Positions 51,130 through 64,000 of a DNA stretch of 64,000 bases are shown here, piece after piece. The DNA comes from Photorhabdus australis DSM 17609. GTDB taxonomy: Bacteria; Pseudomonadota; Gammaproteobacteria; Enterobacterales; Enterobacteriaceae. A program made the position numbers and the translations under genes. A model generated the notes under the pieces. It was not told the DNA's origin and did no database searches. It saw only the letters and a list, made by a program, of their open reading frames with translations. Numbering within the stretch: position 1 is the first letter of the stretch; the number at the start of each line of letters is the position of its first letter. The stretch spans positions 1 through 64,000 of the forward strand of contig NZ_JONO01000005.1 in the NCBI RefSeq assembly GCF_000711895.1, given 5' to 3'.

Positions 51130-54100
51130 ATGCTATATAACAAATCTCAAGAAAAGGATAACTGTGGTTTTGGACTGATAGCCCATATCGAAGGGGAGCC
51201 AAGCCACAAAGTCGTCCGTACCGCTATCCATGCACTGGCACGAATGCAACATCGTGGTGCCATCCTGGCGGATGGTAAAACGGGTGATGGTTGCGGTTTA
51301 TTACTGCAAAAACCTGACCGTTTTTTTCGTATGGTCGCACAAGAACAAGAGTGGCGTTTAGCCCGTAATTACGCAGTCGGTATGTTATTTCTCAGCCAGG
51401 ACTCTCAGATTGCACAAACCTGCAGGGAAATAGTCGAACAGGAGTTACAAAATGAAACTCTATCAGTCGTTGGCTGGCGTGAAGTACCAACCAATAGTGA
51501 TATTTTGGGTGAAATAGCCCTTTCAAGCCTCCCCCGTATTGAACAGATTTTTGTTAATGCTCCTGCTGGCTGGCGCGCACGTGATTTAGAACGCCGTCTC
51601 TTCGTTGCCCGCCGCCGAATAGAAAAACGCATCAACGACAGTGATTTTTATGTTTGTAGTTTGTCCAATCTGGTCACTATCTATAAAGGATTATGCATGG
51701 CGGCAGATTTGCCCCGCTTCTATCCTGATCTGGCTGATTTGCGTCTGGAATCAGCTATTTGCCTGTTTCATCAGCGTTTCTCAACCAATACCGTCCCTCG
51801 CTGGCCATTGGCACAACCTTTCCGCTATCTCGCTCATAATGGCGAAATAAATACGATAAATGGTAATCGCGAGTGGGCACGGGCAAGAGCCTATAAATTC
51901 AAAACTCCACTCATTCCCGATTTACAAACTGCCGCTCCTTTCGTAAACGAAACAGGATCAGACTCCAGCTCACTCGATAATATGCTAGAACTGTTTCTCA
52001 ATGGAGGAATGGATCTAATCCGTGCTATGCGGCTACTGGTTCCTCCTGCGTGGCAAAACAATCCTGATATGGATGAGGATTTGCGGGCTTTCTTTGATTT
52101 CAACTCCATGCACATGGAGCCATGGGATGGTCCTGCCGGTATCGTCATGTCAGATGGTCGTTATGCGGCTTGTAATCTGGATCGTAATGGCCTGCGCCCA
52201 GCACGTTATGTCATCACAAAAGATAAACTGATCACCTGTGCTTCCGAAATCGGCATCTGGGATTATCAGCCGGATGAAGTCATAGAAAAAGGGAGAGTCG
52301 GCCCCGGTGAACTCATGGTGATTGACACCCGCCAAGGCCGTATCCTTCATGCAGAAGAGACCGATAATGACCTGAAAAGTCGCCATCCGTATAAAGAATG
52401 GATGGATAAAAACGTCAAGCGTCTTATCCCATTTGAAGAATTGCGACAAGATCAATCTGGCCACCGGGATCTAGACGATCAATCACTGGCGGTTTATCAC
52501 AAGCAATTTGCCTATAGCAATGAAGAATTAGATCAAATTATCCGTGTTCTGGGAGAAAACGGCCAGGAAGCAACAGGTTCAATGGGTGATGATACTCCGT
52601 TTGCTGTATTCTCCAGCCGCCCTCGAATTATTTATGACTATTTCCGCCAACAATTCGCTCAGGTCACTAACCCACCCATTGATCCGCTGCGTGAAGCTCA
52701 TGTTATGTCTCTCACCACCTGCATAGGGCGTGAGATGAATGTATTTTGTGAGGCTGAAGGACAAGCACATCGGTTAAGCTTTAAATCCCCTATTCTGCTC
52801 TACTCTGATTTTCATCAATTAACAACTCAGCAGAGTCCACATTATCGCGCAGAACGATTAGACTTAACTTTCAATCCACAGAACACCAATCTGCAAAATG
52901 CGCTACTTGTACTATGTGATTTGGCCGAACAACTCGCAAGAGATGGTGCGGTACTCCTGATATTATCTGATCGCAACATCACACCAGAAAAATTACCAAT
53001 ACCAGCCCCCATGGCTGTTGGCGCTATTCAGCATCGTCTGGTAGAAAAAAGTTTACGCTGTGATACCAATCTGATAGTAGAAACAGCCAGTGCCCGTGAT
53101 CCGCATCATTTCACTGTACTACTGGGATTCGGTGCAACAGCTATCTACCCCTATCTGGCTTACGAGTCACTGGCCAAAATGGTCGATAATGGCACGATTA
53201 ACAAACCTTATGCTGATGTCATACTCAACTACCGCAATGGCATCAATAAAGGGCTATATAAAATCATGTCGAAAATGGGTATCTCGACTATCGCTTCCTA
53301 TCGTTGTTCTAAATTGTTTGAAGCCGTCGGCTTACATTCTGAACTCACTGAGTTTTGCTTCAACGGCGTTATCAGCCGGATTGGAGGAGCAAACTTCGGT
53401 GATTTTGAGCAGGATCTACGAAATTTATCCAAACGAGCATGGCTTACCCGCCAGCCAGTTGATCAGGGTGGATTGCTGAAATATGTCCATAACGGTGAAT
53501 ATCATGCTTATAACCCAGATGTCGTAAGCGCTCTACAATCTGCGGTTCATAGCGGTGAATACAGAGACTACTTGAAATATGCTCATCTGGTTAATCAGCG
53601 ACCCATTACGACAATCCGTGATTTGCTGGTGATAAAAACCAAAGATGAACCTATCTCCATAGATGAAGTAGAACCAGCCGAAGAACTGTTTAAACGCTTT
53701 GATACCGCAGCAATGTCGATTGGTGCATTAAGCCCAGAAGCACACGAAGCTCTGGCTGAAGCAATGAATACACTAGGCGGCTTTTCTAACTCTGGTGAAG
53801 GAGGAGAAGATCCCGCTCGCTACGGTACGAAAAAGGTTTCCCGTATCAAACAAGTTGCTTCTGGTCGGTTTGGCGTAACACCCGCCTATCTGGTCAACGC
53901 GGATGTAATTCAAATTAAGGTAGCGCAAGGCGCTAAACCTGGGGAAGGCGGGCAGTTACCGGGTGATAAAGTGACAACTTATATTGCAAAATTACGTTAT
54001 TCCGTACCAGGCATCACTCTCATTTCGCCACCACCACATCACGATATTTACTCAATTGAAGATCTCGCCCAGTTGATTTTTGATCTAAAACAGATTAACC

Positions 54101-55587
54101 CCAAAGCACTAATCTCAGTAAAACTGGTTTCAGAGCCGGGCGTTGGCACAATTGCAACCGGTGTTGCTAAAGCTTATGCCGATCTCATTACTATTGCAGG
54201 TTACGATGGTGGTACCGGGGCCAGCCCATTATCCTCCGTGAAATATGCCGGATGCCCGTGGGAATTGGGATTAGTGGAAACCCAACAAGCTCTGGTTACC
54301 AATGGATTACGCCATAAGATCCGTTTACAGGTAGATGGCGGACTGAAAACAGGTGTAGATATTATCAAAGCGGCCATTCTTGGCGCTGAAAGTTTCGGTT
54401 TCGGCACCGGACCGATGGTTGCCCTCGGATGCAAATATCTGCGTATTTGCCATCTCAATAACTGTGCAACCGGGGTTGCAACTCAGGATGAGAAATTACG
54501 TCGCGACCACTACCACGGATTGCCTGAGCGGGTAATGAATTATTTCCGCTTTATCGCCCGTGAAACCAGAGAGATTATGGCTGCATTGGGTGTCAAAAAG
54601 CTAACTGATTTAATCGGCCGAACTGACCTGCTTGAAGTATTAGAAGGCATCTCAGCAAAACAGAGCAAATTAAATCTTGAGCCACTGTTAGCAAAAGCTG
54701 AACCACATCAGGGCAAGACGTTATATTGCACTGAAAACAACCCAACATTTGATGATGGAATCCTGAATAAAAACTTACTGGCTCAAGCCGTCAGTTATAT
54801 TGAGAGCCAAAAAAGCAAAACTTTCTATTTTGATATCCGTAATACAGATCGTTCAGTCGGAGCTTCTCTTTCTGGCTTTATTGCGGAACGACATGGTAAC
54901 CAAGGGATCACAGCTACTCCAATAAAAATTCATTTCAACGGTACTGCGGGTCAGAGTTTTGGTGTCTGGAATGCAGGCGGTTTGGAGCTAACACTTATTG
55001 GTGATGCCAATGATTATGTCGGCAAAGGTATGGCTGGAGGACGCATTGTAATACACCCTCCAGTGGGATCTGCCTTCAAAAGCCACCAAGCAACCATTAT
55101 TGGTAACACATGTCTTTATGGTGCAACCGGAGGCAAGCTGTTTGCTGCCGGACGCGCCGGAGAACGCTTTGCCGTTCGCAATTCAGGTGCGCTTACTGTT
55201 GTGGAAGGTATCGGAGATAATGGTTGTGAATATATGACAGGCGGTATCGTCTGTATTCTCGGACGTACTGGAATAAACTTTGGTGCTGGAATGACCGGTG
55301 GCTTTGCTTATGTTCTAGATGAAAATGATGATTTCCGTAAACGGGTTAATCCAGAATTGGTAGAAGTACTGGCAGTAGATACCTTGGCTATCCACGAAGA
55401 ACATTTGAGGGGGCTTATCACTGAACACGTTCTTCTGACTGGTTCTCAGCGTGGTGAAGATATTCTTGCTAACTGGCAACAGTGGCTGAGTAAATTTGCA
55501 CTTGTGAAACCTAAATCTAGTGATGTGAAAGCCCTTCTGGGACATCGCAGTCGTTCTTCCGCAGAATTACGAATTCAGGCGCAGTAA
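51130..55587 (+). CDS. gltB: Glutamate synthase (NADPH) large subunit
   Basis: A 1485-residue enzyme that with GltD converts glutamine and 2-oxoglutarate to two glutamates. After a short propeptide the catalytic Cys ([11 protein letters not shown], residue 12) starts the class II glutaminase domain; removal of 11 residues is the usual maturation. The central FMN domain contains [15 protein letters not shown] and [10 protein letters not shown], and the 3Fe-4S motif [18 protein letters not shown]-terminal beta-helix domain with Gly repeats follows. The start at 51130 has GGGGAGG upstream; the frame extends to 51097. Confidence 0.97.
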   Translation: MLYNKSQEKDNCGFGLIAHIEGEPSHKVVRTAIHALARMQHRGAILADGKTGDGCGLLLQKPDRFFRMVAQEQEWRLARNYAVGMLFLSQDSQIAQTCREIVEQELQNETLSVVGWREVPTNSDILGEIALSSLPRIEQIFVNAPAGWRARDLERRLFVARRRIEKRINDSDFYVCSLSNLVTIYKGLCMAADLPRFYPDLADLRLESAICLFHQRFSTNTVPRWPLAQPFRYLAHNGEINTINGNREWARARAYKFKTPLIPDLQTAAPFVNETGSDSSSLDNMLELFLNGGMDLIRAMRLLVPPAWQNNPDMDEDLRAFFDFNSMHMEPWDGPAGIVMSDGRYAACNLDRNGLRPARYVITKDKLITCASEIGIWDYQPDEVIEKGRVGPGELMVIDTRQGRILHAEETDNDLKSRHPYKEWMDKNVKRLIPFEELRQDQSGHRDLDDQSLAVYHKQFAYSNEELDQIIRVLGENGQEATGSMGDDTPFAVFSSRPRIIYDYFRQQFAQVTNPPIDPLREAHVMSLTTCIGREMNVFCEAEGQAHRLSFKSPILLYSDFHQLTTQQSPHYRAERLDLTFNPQNTNLQNALLVLCDLAEQLARDGAVLLILSDRNITPEKLPIPAPMAVGAIQHRLVEKSLRCDTNLIVETASARDPHHFTVLLGFGATAIYPYLAYESLAKMVDNGTINKPYADVILNYRNGINKGLYKIMSKMGISTIASYRCSKLFEAVGLHSELTEFCFNGVISRIGGANFGDFEQDLRNLSKRAWLTRQPVDQGGLLKYVHNGEYHAYNPDVVSALQSAVHSGEYRDYLKYAHLVNQRPITTIRDLLVIKTKDEPISIDEVEPAEELFKRFDTAAMSIGALSPEAHEALAEAMNTLGGFSNSGEGGEDPARYGTKKVSRIKQVASGRFGVTPAYLVNADVIQIKVAQGAKPGEGGQLPGDKVTTYIAKLRYSVPGITLISPPPHHDIYSIEDLAQLIFDLKQINPKALISVKLVSEPGVGTIATGVAKAYADLITIAGYDGGTGASPLSSVKYAGCPWELGLVETQQALVTNGLRHKIRLQVDGGLKTGVDIIKAAILGAESFGFGTGPMVALGCKYLRICHLNNCATGVATQDEKLRRDHYHGLPERVMNYFRFIARETREIMAALGVKKLTDLIGRTDLLEVLEGISAKQSKLNLEPLLAKAEPHQGKTLYCTENNPTFDDGILNKNLLAQAVSYIESQKSKTFYFDIRNTDRSVGASLSGFIAERHGNQGITATPIKIHFNGTAGQSFGVWNAGGLELTLIGDANDYVGKGMAGGRIVIHPPVGSAFKSHQATIIGNTCLYGATGGKLFAAGRAGERFAVRNSGALTVVEGIGDNGCEYMTGGIVCILGRTGINFGAGMTGGFAYVLDENDDFRKRVNPELVEVLAVDTLAIHEEHLRGLITEHVLLTGSQRGEDILANWQQWLSKFALVKPKSSDVKALLGHRSRSSAELRIQAQ

Positions 55588-57015
<1,428 letters not shown>

Positions 57016-57025
57016 AATCTACAAA

Positions 57026-57050
57026 GGGAGCTTCCTAGCTCCCATATTTC
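57026..57050 (+). terminator. Terminator of gltBD
   Basis: GGGAGC (57026-57031) pairs with GCTCCC (57038-57043) around TTCCTA, followed by ATATTTCTATT. It begins 11 bases after the gltD stop codon. Confidence 0.75.
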
Positions 57051-57106
57051 TATTATCAGTTTGATAACCCATATTAATTAGACCACTCTTAATATATAGA
57101 GTAAGA

Positions 57107-57247
57107 GCCTATCTCAATAGGCGTAATTGTTGCAGGCAGTTTGAACACGGACAGCGCGGAAAAACCGGAGCGTACACGTAGTACGTGAGGATTTTGAGCA
57201 CTGCCCAGGTTCAAAATGGCAAATAAAATAGCCCTATTGGGATAGGC
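57107..57247. repeat. 141-bp MITE-like palindromic repeat
   Basis: The ends GCCTATCTCAATAGG (57107-57121) and CCTATTGGGATAGGC (57233-57247) are inverted repeats with one mismatch. Inside, TTTGAAC...and GTTCAAA and the near-palindrome ACGTAGTACGT continue the symmetry, so the whole unit can fold into one long hairpin. There is no coding sequence. It looks like a non-autonomous repeat of the type scattered in related genomes, though only one copy is in this window. Confidence 0.75.
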
Positions 57248-57400
57248 AGTAAGTATCTTAATGAACATTCCACACTTATTGCTGTCATACTGATTATCTG
57301 GAAATATTTCTTCTTATTATAATGAATTTTAAATAAGATATTTAAAACACTGGATTCATATATCACTATACTTACTCAACTATAAATATTGGAAATATTA

Positions 57401-57907
57401 ATGCGAATACTAGAAGCTCTACTCTTATTGTCTTCGACTTTGTTTACCAGTCTTCCGGCACTTGCTTTATCACCAACCATTACAGCCAATGATATTGCCA
57501 GAGAGATTAGAAACAGAGGTGTCAACTCTGTTGTTGCAGAATTAGGAGAGACAGGTGCCAGACAAGAAATAACGCACAAAATTACTACTGGTGATAGTAA
57601 CTGGGTAAAGTTGGCTTTCAAATTAACTCAAAGTATGCACTTTGATTTTTCCAAAGAGATACGTTACTCCCTATCTATTGCATTAATCAATAATCCTGTT
57701 GATGTCCTTGCTGCCGCAGATAAAGAAAAAAATGTATCATTAGCTGATATCTGTACAATCCCACCAGAACTTGGAACCAGAAAAAATAAAATAGAGTTTG
57801 TCGATAAAGTCAGAAAAAGCCTGAAATCCATTACAGATTATGAAATTAAAGGAAGAGCGGAAGAGTGTTTCTGGGAATTAGATAAAGCCTACAATTTAGA
57901 ATTTTAA
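57401..57907 (+). CDS. Small secreted protein of unknown function
   Basis: A 168-residue protein with a clear type I signal peptide (MRILEALLLLSS..., cleavage likely after ALA near residue 21). The mature part is helical and charged, with two Cys (in DICTIPPE and EECFWELD) that could form a disulfide in the periplasm. I do not recognise the family. The start at 57401 is preceded by GGAAATATT, a modest ribosome binding site. It stands alone between a MITE-like repeat and a stretch of decayed genes, so it looks accessory. Confidence 0.65.
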   Translation: MRILEALLLLSSTLFTSLPALALSPTITANDIAREIRNRGVNSVVAELGETGARQEITHKITTGDSNWVKLAFKLTQSMHFDFSKEIRYSLSIALINNPVDVLAAADKEKNVSLADICTIPPELGTRKNKIEFVDKVRKSLKSITDYEIKGRAEECFWELDKAYNLEF

Positions 57908-58269
57908 ATCAATGGGCCTGGTATCGATCCACTTTAGTCAGTCCCTGTTTACTGACTGGAAAATTGAATACAAGATTTCCATCGGTATTCTAACCGTTCT
58001 TGATAATTACCACATATGCCAACATGAATGACTTCGTGTCAATGTTTCATGCAGTGACAAATTCACTCGAATGGAGCTAAATATTCTCAATGAAATCTAA
58101 TACCTGGGGTAATTATTTGACAGGTAACTTTGAGAAAACAAACAGATAAATTGTCTATCTCTACCGACTTTTATTTAATCATGGAAAGTGACATCACTGT
58201 CTGCTATTCCCCTATAAATCTCTTTTAATTACTCAATTAAGAAACCAGAAACAATACTAAATCACATAC
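57908..58269. other. Gene-free stretch
   Basis: About 360 bases downstream of the small secreted protein with no gene, RNA or repeat that I can identify. An inverted pair CAGTC/GACTG lies just after the gene (about 57939-57958). Confidence 0.35.
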
Positions 58270-58800
58270 AATTCAACCTGAAGAGCCATATATAGCGCCA
58301 AACTTAAGAAGATAATTCCGACCGTAATATTAAAACAACACTATGTTTTTAAGTAACCAACTGAAATATCTCATAAAAAAGCACAAACAATATGTACAAA
58401 AAAGGTACATCCCAACCACAGAGTTAAAAGAAACACCATTTGCGGTAGCGCAGAACGAGATATGTCGAGAAAAACAGGAAAAATAGCAGTAAAAAATAAT
58501 AGTGTCTGTGGCTGATTTTCACTAAGAGAAATGTTCTCAGCTCCTTGTACAAATACTGTCATATTAGGACAAATACTATCCAGAACAGGTTTCAAATATT
58601 CCTCTGAAGGATCAGTAACAAACAAATGACCTCTGTCACTCAGAGCATCAGCGATAGGAAAATTAAAAAAACCAGAACATTAACCAATTTCAAGAACAAC
58701 ATCACCCTATTGTGGATTTAAATATTAAAACATCACCTGAAGATCTTGTTGCCAAATATTCCCAATATCACTCACAACCTGCGGTAATTCAATGAACGAA
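58270..58800 (-). pseudogene. Decayed methyltransferase fused to the 3' end of a LysE-family exporter
   Basis: Read on the minus strand, the upstream part (about 58560-58800) translates as QQDLQVMF, stop, YLNPQ, stop, GDVVLEIG, stop, CSGFFNFPIADALSDRG and on to VFVQGAENI. This is a SAM-dependent methyltransferase motif I region with three in-frame stops. The same frame then runs into QTLLFFTAIFPVFLD and LPQMVFLLTLWLG, typical of LysE/RhtB amino-acid exporters. After frameshifts the exporter's end GIIFLSLALYMALQVEL is recognisable (58270-58310). The two gene remnants are joined, as if by a deletion, and both are dead. Confidence 0.7.
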
Positions 58801-59694
58801 TATTTGAAAATTCACTTTCATCTGTTTCGATATACATCCCACACACCCCAATAGCAAAATTCACCAAGAAAACAATAGCTAAAAATAGATGACATTTAGG
58901 CATCCATCTTCAATTTACAAACAGCACAAACACCATCTTAATATATATTCTGTTATATCAAAAAATTATTTACTTATTCGTAAATCACCTCTGATTTAAT
59001 TATCTCATTTAATTCAATAACAACCACATTTCTTACATTTACTATCTAAGAAACCATATCATCATACCCTTCATCACTATAATTCTAATAGTATCGATAT
59101 TATTTTCGAGAAATATATCCACGTACTAATAACACAAAATAGAATATACAATAAAAAAATTTACATAATATATTCTCCCTATAAACACAAAGAAAAGCTA
59201 TAATCTGGAAGCATAGTCCATGAAAACAATCATGGCATTAATTTTTTATTAAATTAATAGATTATTATTTTTTAGTAAAAAATCACAATGAAATCAATGC
59301 CAAAAATTAACAATAACAACCAAATACTTTAACACAATCATATTATTAAATACCAAAACCCTTTAAGAATTGAATAAAGTATTTTTCCAAGATATTAGAA
59401 AATAGAGTTGAACAAAACAGCTCGTAATCTTTAAATATCCATTTTTTTATAATTTTATATTAAACATCAATATTGTGCGTCTTATAGATACCTTCTACTC
59501 TATTTAGGTTATTCAGAAGCAAAGTAAACTGATCATTAAACGACTGAATTACAACCGTCCGATAATATATAAGAAAAAATATCAGCAAGTTGCACATAAA
59601 AAATCCGATGATCGGCAATCATCGGATTTTAACCTTTTTCATGGAGACAACCATGGCTAATCGCTATTAAGCGATCCCATCCCCTGTTAATTTA
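58801..59694. other. Very AT-rich gene-free stretch
   Basis: About 890 bases with no intact gene. A direct hairpin GATCGGCAATCATCGG near 59609-59630 (with CCGATGA to its left) precedes the sspB 3' end and may be the terminator for the sspAB transcript coming from the right. Confidence 0.4.
59602..59630 (-). terminator. Terminator of sspAB
   Basis: AAAATCCGATGA on the left pairs with TCATCGGATTTT on the right, about 65 bases beyond the sspB stop. On the minus strand the stem is followed by a T-rich run. Confidence 0.7.
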
Positions 59695-60210
59695 TTATTT
59701 AACTACCCGCAAAGCAGGACGCCCTCTTGCCGGTTTTGGTGGCTCATCATCAGGTGAAGTTCCACTGTCATCTTGAGCATCACCAGGGATATTAGTAACC
59801 AGTACCAAACTATCTGTTACTGATGTAGAAGTGCCCATCTCACCTTTATTTGAAGCAGACTCAAAAAGATATTCATCATTATAAGCTGTTTCAGGCTCAA
59901 ACATCATTCCCGCCCCATTTTCACGGCTACAAATAGCAATAACCGCCGCCATTGGTACATATACCTGACGGGGAACACCGCCAAAACGGGCATTAAAGCG
60001 CACTTCTTCATTAGCTAATTCAAGATTACCAACAGCTCTCGGTGCTATATTCAGCACAATTTGCCCATCACGAGCATATTCCATTGGCACATTAACTCCA
60101 CGTAAAGTCACATCTACAACCAGATATGGAGTCATATTATTATCTAGTAGCCACTCGTAATGAGCGCGTAACAAATAAGGGCGACGGGGAGACATTTGAG
60201 ACAGCTCCAT
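59695..60210 (-). CDS. sspB: ClpXP adaptor protein SspB
   Basis: A 171-residue adaptor (E. coli 165) that delivers ssrA-tagged peptides to ClpXP. The globular tag-binding domain occupies about residues 1-115 (LRAHYEWLLDNNMTPYLVVDV; ARDGQIVLNIAPRAVGNL). A disordered acidic linker and the C-terminal ClpX-binding motif RPALRVVK follow. It starts 3 bases after sspA, as in E. coli. Confidence 0.97.
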   Translation of the reverse strand: MELSQMSPRRPYLLRAHYEWLLDNNMTPYLVVDVTLRGVNVPMEYARDGQIVLNIAPRAVGNLELANEEVRFNARFGGVPRQVYVPMAAVIAICSRENGAGMMFEPETAYNDEYLFESASNKGEMGTSTSVTDSLVLVTNIPGDAQDDSGTSPDDEPPKPARGRPALRVVK

Positions 60211-60213
60211 AAA

Positions 60214-60858
60214 TCAGTTCCTGCTGGATTGCAGACGCATTTCGCGTTCAGCTTCTGTTAATGAAGCTAAGAATGCGTCACGTTCAAAAACACGCTGCAT
60301 GTAAATTTGCAAATCTTTGGTACCCGAACCAGGCAAATCTATCCCCAGTACAGGTAAACGCCATAATAAAGGAGCAAGATAACAGTCAACCAAACTGAAT
60401 TCTTCGCTCATAAAGAACGGCATTTCTTTAAATATTGGTGCGACTGCCAGCAGTTCTTCTGCTAATCGTTTACGAGCAATATTGGCTTCCTGAGAATTAC
60501 CTTTTTCAATAGTGTGCATCAGGGAATACCAATCCTTTTCAATGCGGTGCATCATCAAACGACTGGAGCCGCGGGCAACAGGATACACTGGCATCAATGG
60601 TGGATGAGGAAAACGCTCATCCAAATATTCCATAATAATGCGGGAATCATACAACGTCAGCTCACGATCAACTAAAGTCGGAACTGTCTGATAAGGATTC
60701 AAATCAATAAGGTCCTGTGGCAGATTACCTGCTTCAACCTGCTCAACCTCAACACTGACACCTTTTTCCGCCAGTACAATTCGCACTTGATGGCTAAAAA
60801 TGTCGGCCGGGCCTGAAAACAGAGTCATTACCGAACGTTTGTTGGCAGCGACAGCCAT
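60214..60858 (-). CDS. sspA: Stringent starvation protein A
   Basis: A 214-residue glutathione-S-transferase-fold protein that binds RNA polymerase and favours stress and virulence gene expression. Conserved N-terminus MAVAANKRSVMTLFSGPADIFSHQVR and the surface PHPPLMPVYPVARG required for function in E. coli are present. The start at 60858 has GGAGG upstream; the frame extends by four residues. Confidence 0.97.
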   Translation of the reverse strand: MAVAANKRSVMTLFSGPADIFSHQVRIVLAEKGVSVEVEQVEAGNLPQDLIDLNPYQTVPTLVDRELTLYDSRIIMEYLDERFPHPPLMPVYPVARGSSRLMMHRIEKDWYSLMHTIEKGNSQEANIARKRLAEELLAVAPIFKEMPFFMSEEFSLVDCYLAPLLWRLPVLGIDLPGSGTKDLQIYMQRVFERDAFLASLTEAEREMRLQSSRN

Positions 60859-61094
60859 GAAAACCTCCAAGTTTATCTAAAAAAAGAACGAATAGTCCTA
60901 CGCTATAAATGAAAGACTATTCCTGCTCATTCATTCTCACCCCTTATGTTTCTGCGCCGCAACTGTAGATACGCAATGCACTACTCAATACAATTATCAT
61001 CGTTCAGGATAGTAGGCAGATAAATGGATGAGGCAAAAATTGGCACTAGTCTACCAGATTTTGTACATTTTGGGGGAAGTGTATGGATAATTAA

Positions 61095-61123
61095 GTAAAA
61101 AAACCCGTCAAAAAGACGGGTTT
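61095..61123 (-). terminator. Terminator of rplM-rpsI
   Basis: On the minus strand AAACCCGTC pairs with GACGGGTTT around TTTTT, followed by a run of T. It separates rpsI from sspA. Confidence 0.9.
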
Positions 61124-61155
61124 GAACATTAACTAATTTGCCGTAAGGCCAAAAA

Positions 61156-61551
<396 letters not shown>

Positions 61552-61563
61552 CTATGATCCCGA

Positions 61564-61998
<435 letters not shown>

Positions 61999-62242
61999 TT
62001 ACCCAATAATAAGTTACACGTTGGTGAACACTCAAGGTTCAAAAACTGCCGAGGTTCACACGACTCTTGTCCAGCAAACCTACCCCTTCGAATAGCCTAT
62101 GCCGGCACTATGCAAGTTTTTGGGAAAAAAACATTGCTGTAACGTGGGGTCGCAAGATTATAGAGAAGTCATAAATAAAAATCGACCCCAATTTAAATAT
62201 TTAAAATCAGCTTTAATTCCCACAAACAAGGTAAGCATAGAA

Positions 62243-63373
62243 TTAAGGCAAATGAGGTAATTTCAGATATTCTTCACTTTGCATTTCCTGCAAACGGGAC
62301 AAGCAGCGCTGGTATTCGAAAGTCAGCAAAACACCTTGATAAATCTGCTCCATCGGCACTTGAGCATTGATAATAAGTTTCACTCGGCGTTCATAAAATT
62401 CATCAACAAGAGCAAGAAAACGACGAGCGGCGTTTTCATTACCGGGCATGATTACTGGAACCTGATATAACAGAACGGTGTGATAAAGTTTTGATAAAAC
62501 AATATAATCCACCTGGCTGCGTGCATCTTCACACAACACTTTAAATCCAATTGCCAATACACCATCCGCGCTACGAATTGTCGGCATCTGCCGGTGGTTA
62601 ATTTCCAGCACGGGCGCTTGCTCACTGTTTTTACCCGCCAAACGGGTAAACATTTGATCCATAGCACGCTCGTTATCTTCATTTAATGGCGTAAAATAGA
62701 GATGAGCCTGCGTTAAAGTACGCAGTCGATAATCAATACCTGCATCCACATTCATGACATCACAATGTTTTTTAATCTGTTCAATAGCCGGTAAAAAACG
62801 TGCCCGCTGTAAGCCATTACGATAAAGTCCATCAGGATGAATATTGGATGTTGCAACCAACGTTATCCCTCTTACAAAAAGCGCCTCCAATAATGTTCCA
62901 AGAATCATGGCGTCAGTAATATCAGAAACAAAAAATTCATCAAAACAGAGCACATCTGTTTCTGCTTTAAAACCATCAGCTACAACATCCAGGGGATTTT
63001 CATGTCCCTGTAACTCTTTTAGTTCTTCATGCACTCGCAGCATAAAACGATGAAAATGTAACCGCAGTTTTCTCTTATCAGGCAAACTCTGGTAAAACAT
63101 ATCCATTAACCAGGTTTTTCCCCTGCCAACGCCCCCCCACATATAAAGACCTTGAACAGGAGTACAAGTTATTGGAACTTGTTTCCCTAATAACTTACTC
63201 AGACGCCCTTTTAGACTTTGTCTCTTCGTTGGATTACCGGAAAAAGCATTAACCAAGGCATAGTGAATAACATCCAATTGAGCAACAGCCAGACGCTGGA
63301 CATCATCTGGTTGGTATTCACCCTCAGCAAGGGCTTTTTGATAGAATGATGAAGGGATAATCGATGATGGCAT
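62243..63373 (-). CDS. zapE: Cell division protein ZapE (AFG1-like ATPase)
   Basis: A 376-residue P-loop ATPase (E. coli 375). Walker A GGVGRGKTWLMD near residue 80 and Walker B CFDEFFVSDITDA near 145 are clear, with the Sensor-like ATSNIHPD. ZapE associates with the Z-ring and is needed for division under low oxygen or high temperature in E. coli. It is divergent from zapG. Confidence 0.96.
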   Translation of the reverse strand: MPSSIIPSSFYQKALAEGEYQPDDVQRLAVAQLDVIHYALVNAFSGNPTKRQSLKGRLSKLLGKQVPITCTPVQGLYMWGGVGRGKTWLMDMFYQSLPDKRKLRLHFHRFMLRVHEELKELQGHENPLDVVADGFKAETDVLCFDEFFVSDITDAMILGTLLEALFVRGITLVATSNIHPDGLYRNGLQRARFLPAIEQIKKHCDVMNVDAGIDYRLRTLTQAHLYFTPLNEDNERAMDQMFTRLAGKNSEQAPVLEINHRQMPTIRSADGVLAIGFKVLCEDARSQVDYIVLSKLYHTVLLYQVPVIMPGNENAARRFLALVDEFYERRVKLIINAQVPMEQIYQGVLLTFEYQRCLSRLQEMQSEEYLKLPHLP

Positions 63374-63594
63374 GACAATAACAATCCTTAAAAAAATAAT
63401 CGCCCGTTTTTTGTCGTTTTTATGATTCAGATTGACCTTATTACCGGATCAATTGTCTACAATAAGGTTCAGAATAAGGTCTACAAACAATATGTAAATC
63501 ATGATCAATATTCCACTCTGACTAGATTAACGGTTATAGTGACGATAATTAAGTGAAACATTCTGCTGAACACGATGTTGATGAAGGAGTAGCT

Positions 63595-63999
63595 ATGACT
63601 TGGGAGTATGCACTGATTGGATTGATAGTTGGTTTTGTTATCGGAGCGCTAGTCATGCGCTTTGGTAACACTAAGCTACGCCAGCAGGAAGCCTTACAAA
63701 CTGAATTGGAGAATAGTAAATCAGAACTGGAAGAGTACCGTAAAGAATTAGTCGGTCATTTTGCCCACAGTGCAGAACTACTCGACAATATGGCTCGCGA
63801 TTATCGTCAGTTGTATCAACATATGGTTAAAAGTTCTCATGAACTGATGCCTAATATGCCAGTACAAGAAAACCCATTTAATTATCGACTGACCGAATCA
63901 GAAGCGGATAACGATCAGGCTCCGGTTAAAATGCCACCAAGAGATTACTCTGATAGTGCTTCCGGTTTGTTCCGTCCTGTTAACGAAAAAAACCAGTAA
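63595..63999 (+). CDS. zapG: Z-ring associated protein ZapG (YhcB)
   Basis: A 134-residue inner-membrane protein (E. coli 132) with one N-terminal helix (about residues 4-24), a coiled coil (about 28-90) and a disordered tail with DQAPVKMPPRDYS. It links cell division with envelope and peptidoglycan synthesis. The start at 63595 has GAAGGAG upstream; an upstream frame extension to 63553 is not conserved. Confidence 0.96.
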   Translation: MTWEYALIGLIVGFVIGALVMRFGNTKLRQQEALQTELENSKSELEEYRKELVGHFAHSAELLDNMARDYRQLYQHMVKSSHELMPNMPVQENPFNYRLTESEADNDQAPVKMPPRDYSDSASGLFRPVNEKNQ

Positions 64000-64000
64000 C

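Noticed and set aside
53090-53479. 129-residue + strand frame inside gltB
   Set aside because: The gltB frame is intact and conserved across this interval.

Overview
The window looks like a chromosomal stretch of an entomopathogenic Morganellaceae bacterium, most likely Photorhabdus with Xenorhabdus as the near alternative. This rests on three things seen in the sequence: core genes in Escherichia coli-like order but AT-rich and diverged, ERIC-type intergenic repeats, and a XyeA/XyeB-type peptide cluster of the kind described from Xenorhabdus, Yersinia and Erwinia. No database search was possible, so the genus is an inference.

Region 1 (1-9291) is an accessory island. Its core is a compact RiPP operon on the + strand (1047-6878). 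It encodes a 51-residue precursor ending in a GG leader junction and a 12-residue core with three aromatic-X-X motifs, a radical SAM/SPASM maturase, a HlyD-type adaptor, a C39-peptidase ABC exporter and an exported two-lobed retropepsin-like aspartic protease. Together these would cross-link, cleave and export a small cyclophane ('triceptide') peptide. A tandem pair of ERIC elements, an orphan lipoprotein and a terminator follow. The island is bracketed by two roughly 90% identical 260-bp direct repeats carrying the 3' end of an unrecognised gene.

Region 2 (9292-26600) is core genome: hldE, glnE, a shortened ygiF and a nitroreductase gene (- strand), the SH3-domain gene ygiM with cca (+), uppP and folB (-), plsY (+), tsaD (-), the rpsU-dnaG-rpoD macromolecular synthesis operon (+) and a GNAT acetyltransferase gene (-). 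Region 3 (26740-28064) holds tRNA-Ile(CAU) followed by 1.2 kb of gene-poor DNA with a GC-rich, phage-like inverted repeat.

Region 4 (28000-41500) contains a virK/ybjX-family gene with a canonical PhoP box, a GNAT gene, fadH, sstT, an intact IS30-family element, alx preceded by a yybP-ykoY (Mn2+/pH) riboswitch, yqjA, yqjDEK, yqjF, a decayed IS30 fragment, and the yhaJ/yhaK divergent pair. Region 5 (41500-50400) has rnpB, rsmI, an lpoA lacking much of its N-terminal region, yraN, diaA, dolP, mtgA, elbB, the ArcZ small RNA and arcB. Region 6 (50400-64000) has gltBD, a 141-bp MITE-like repeat, an orphan secreted protein, a decayed methyltransferase/LysE chimera, sspB-sspA, rpsI-rplM, zapE and zapG.

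The most novel part is the RiPP island with its two-protease architecture and bracketing duplications. The PhoP box, the ArcZ locus, the shortened LpoA and YgiF and the chimeric pseudogene also deserve attention.
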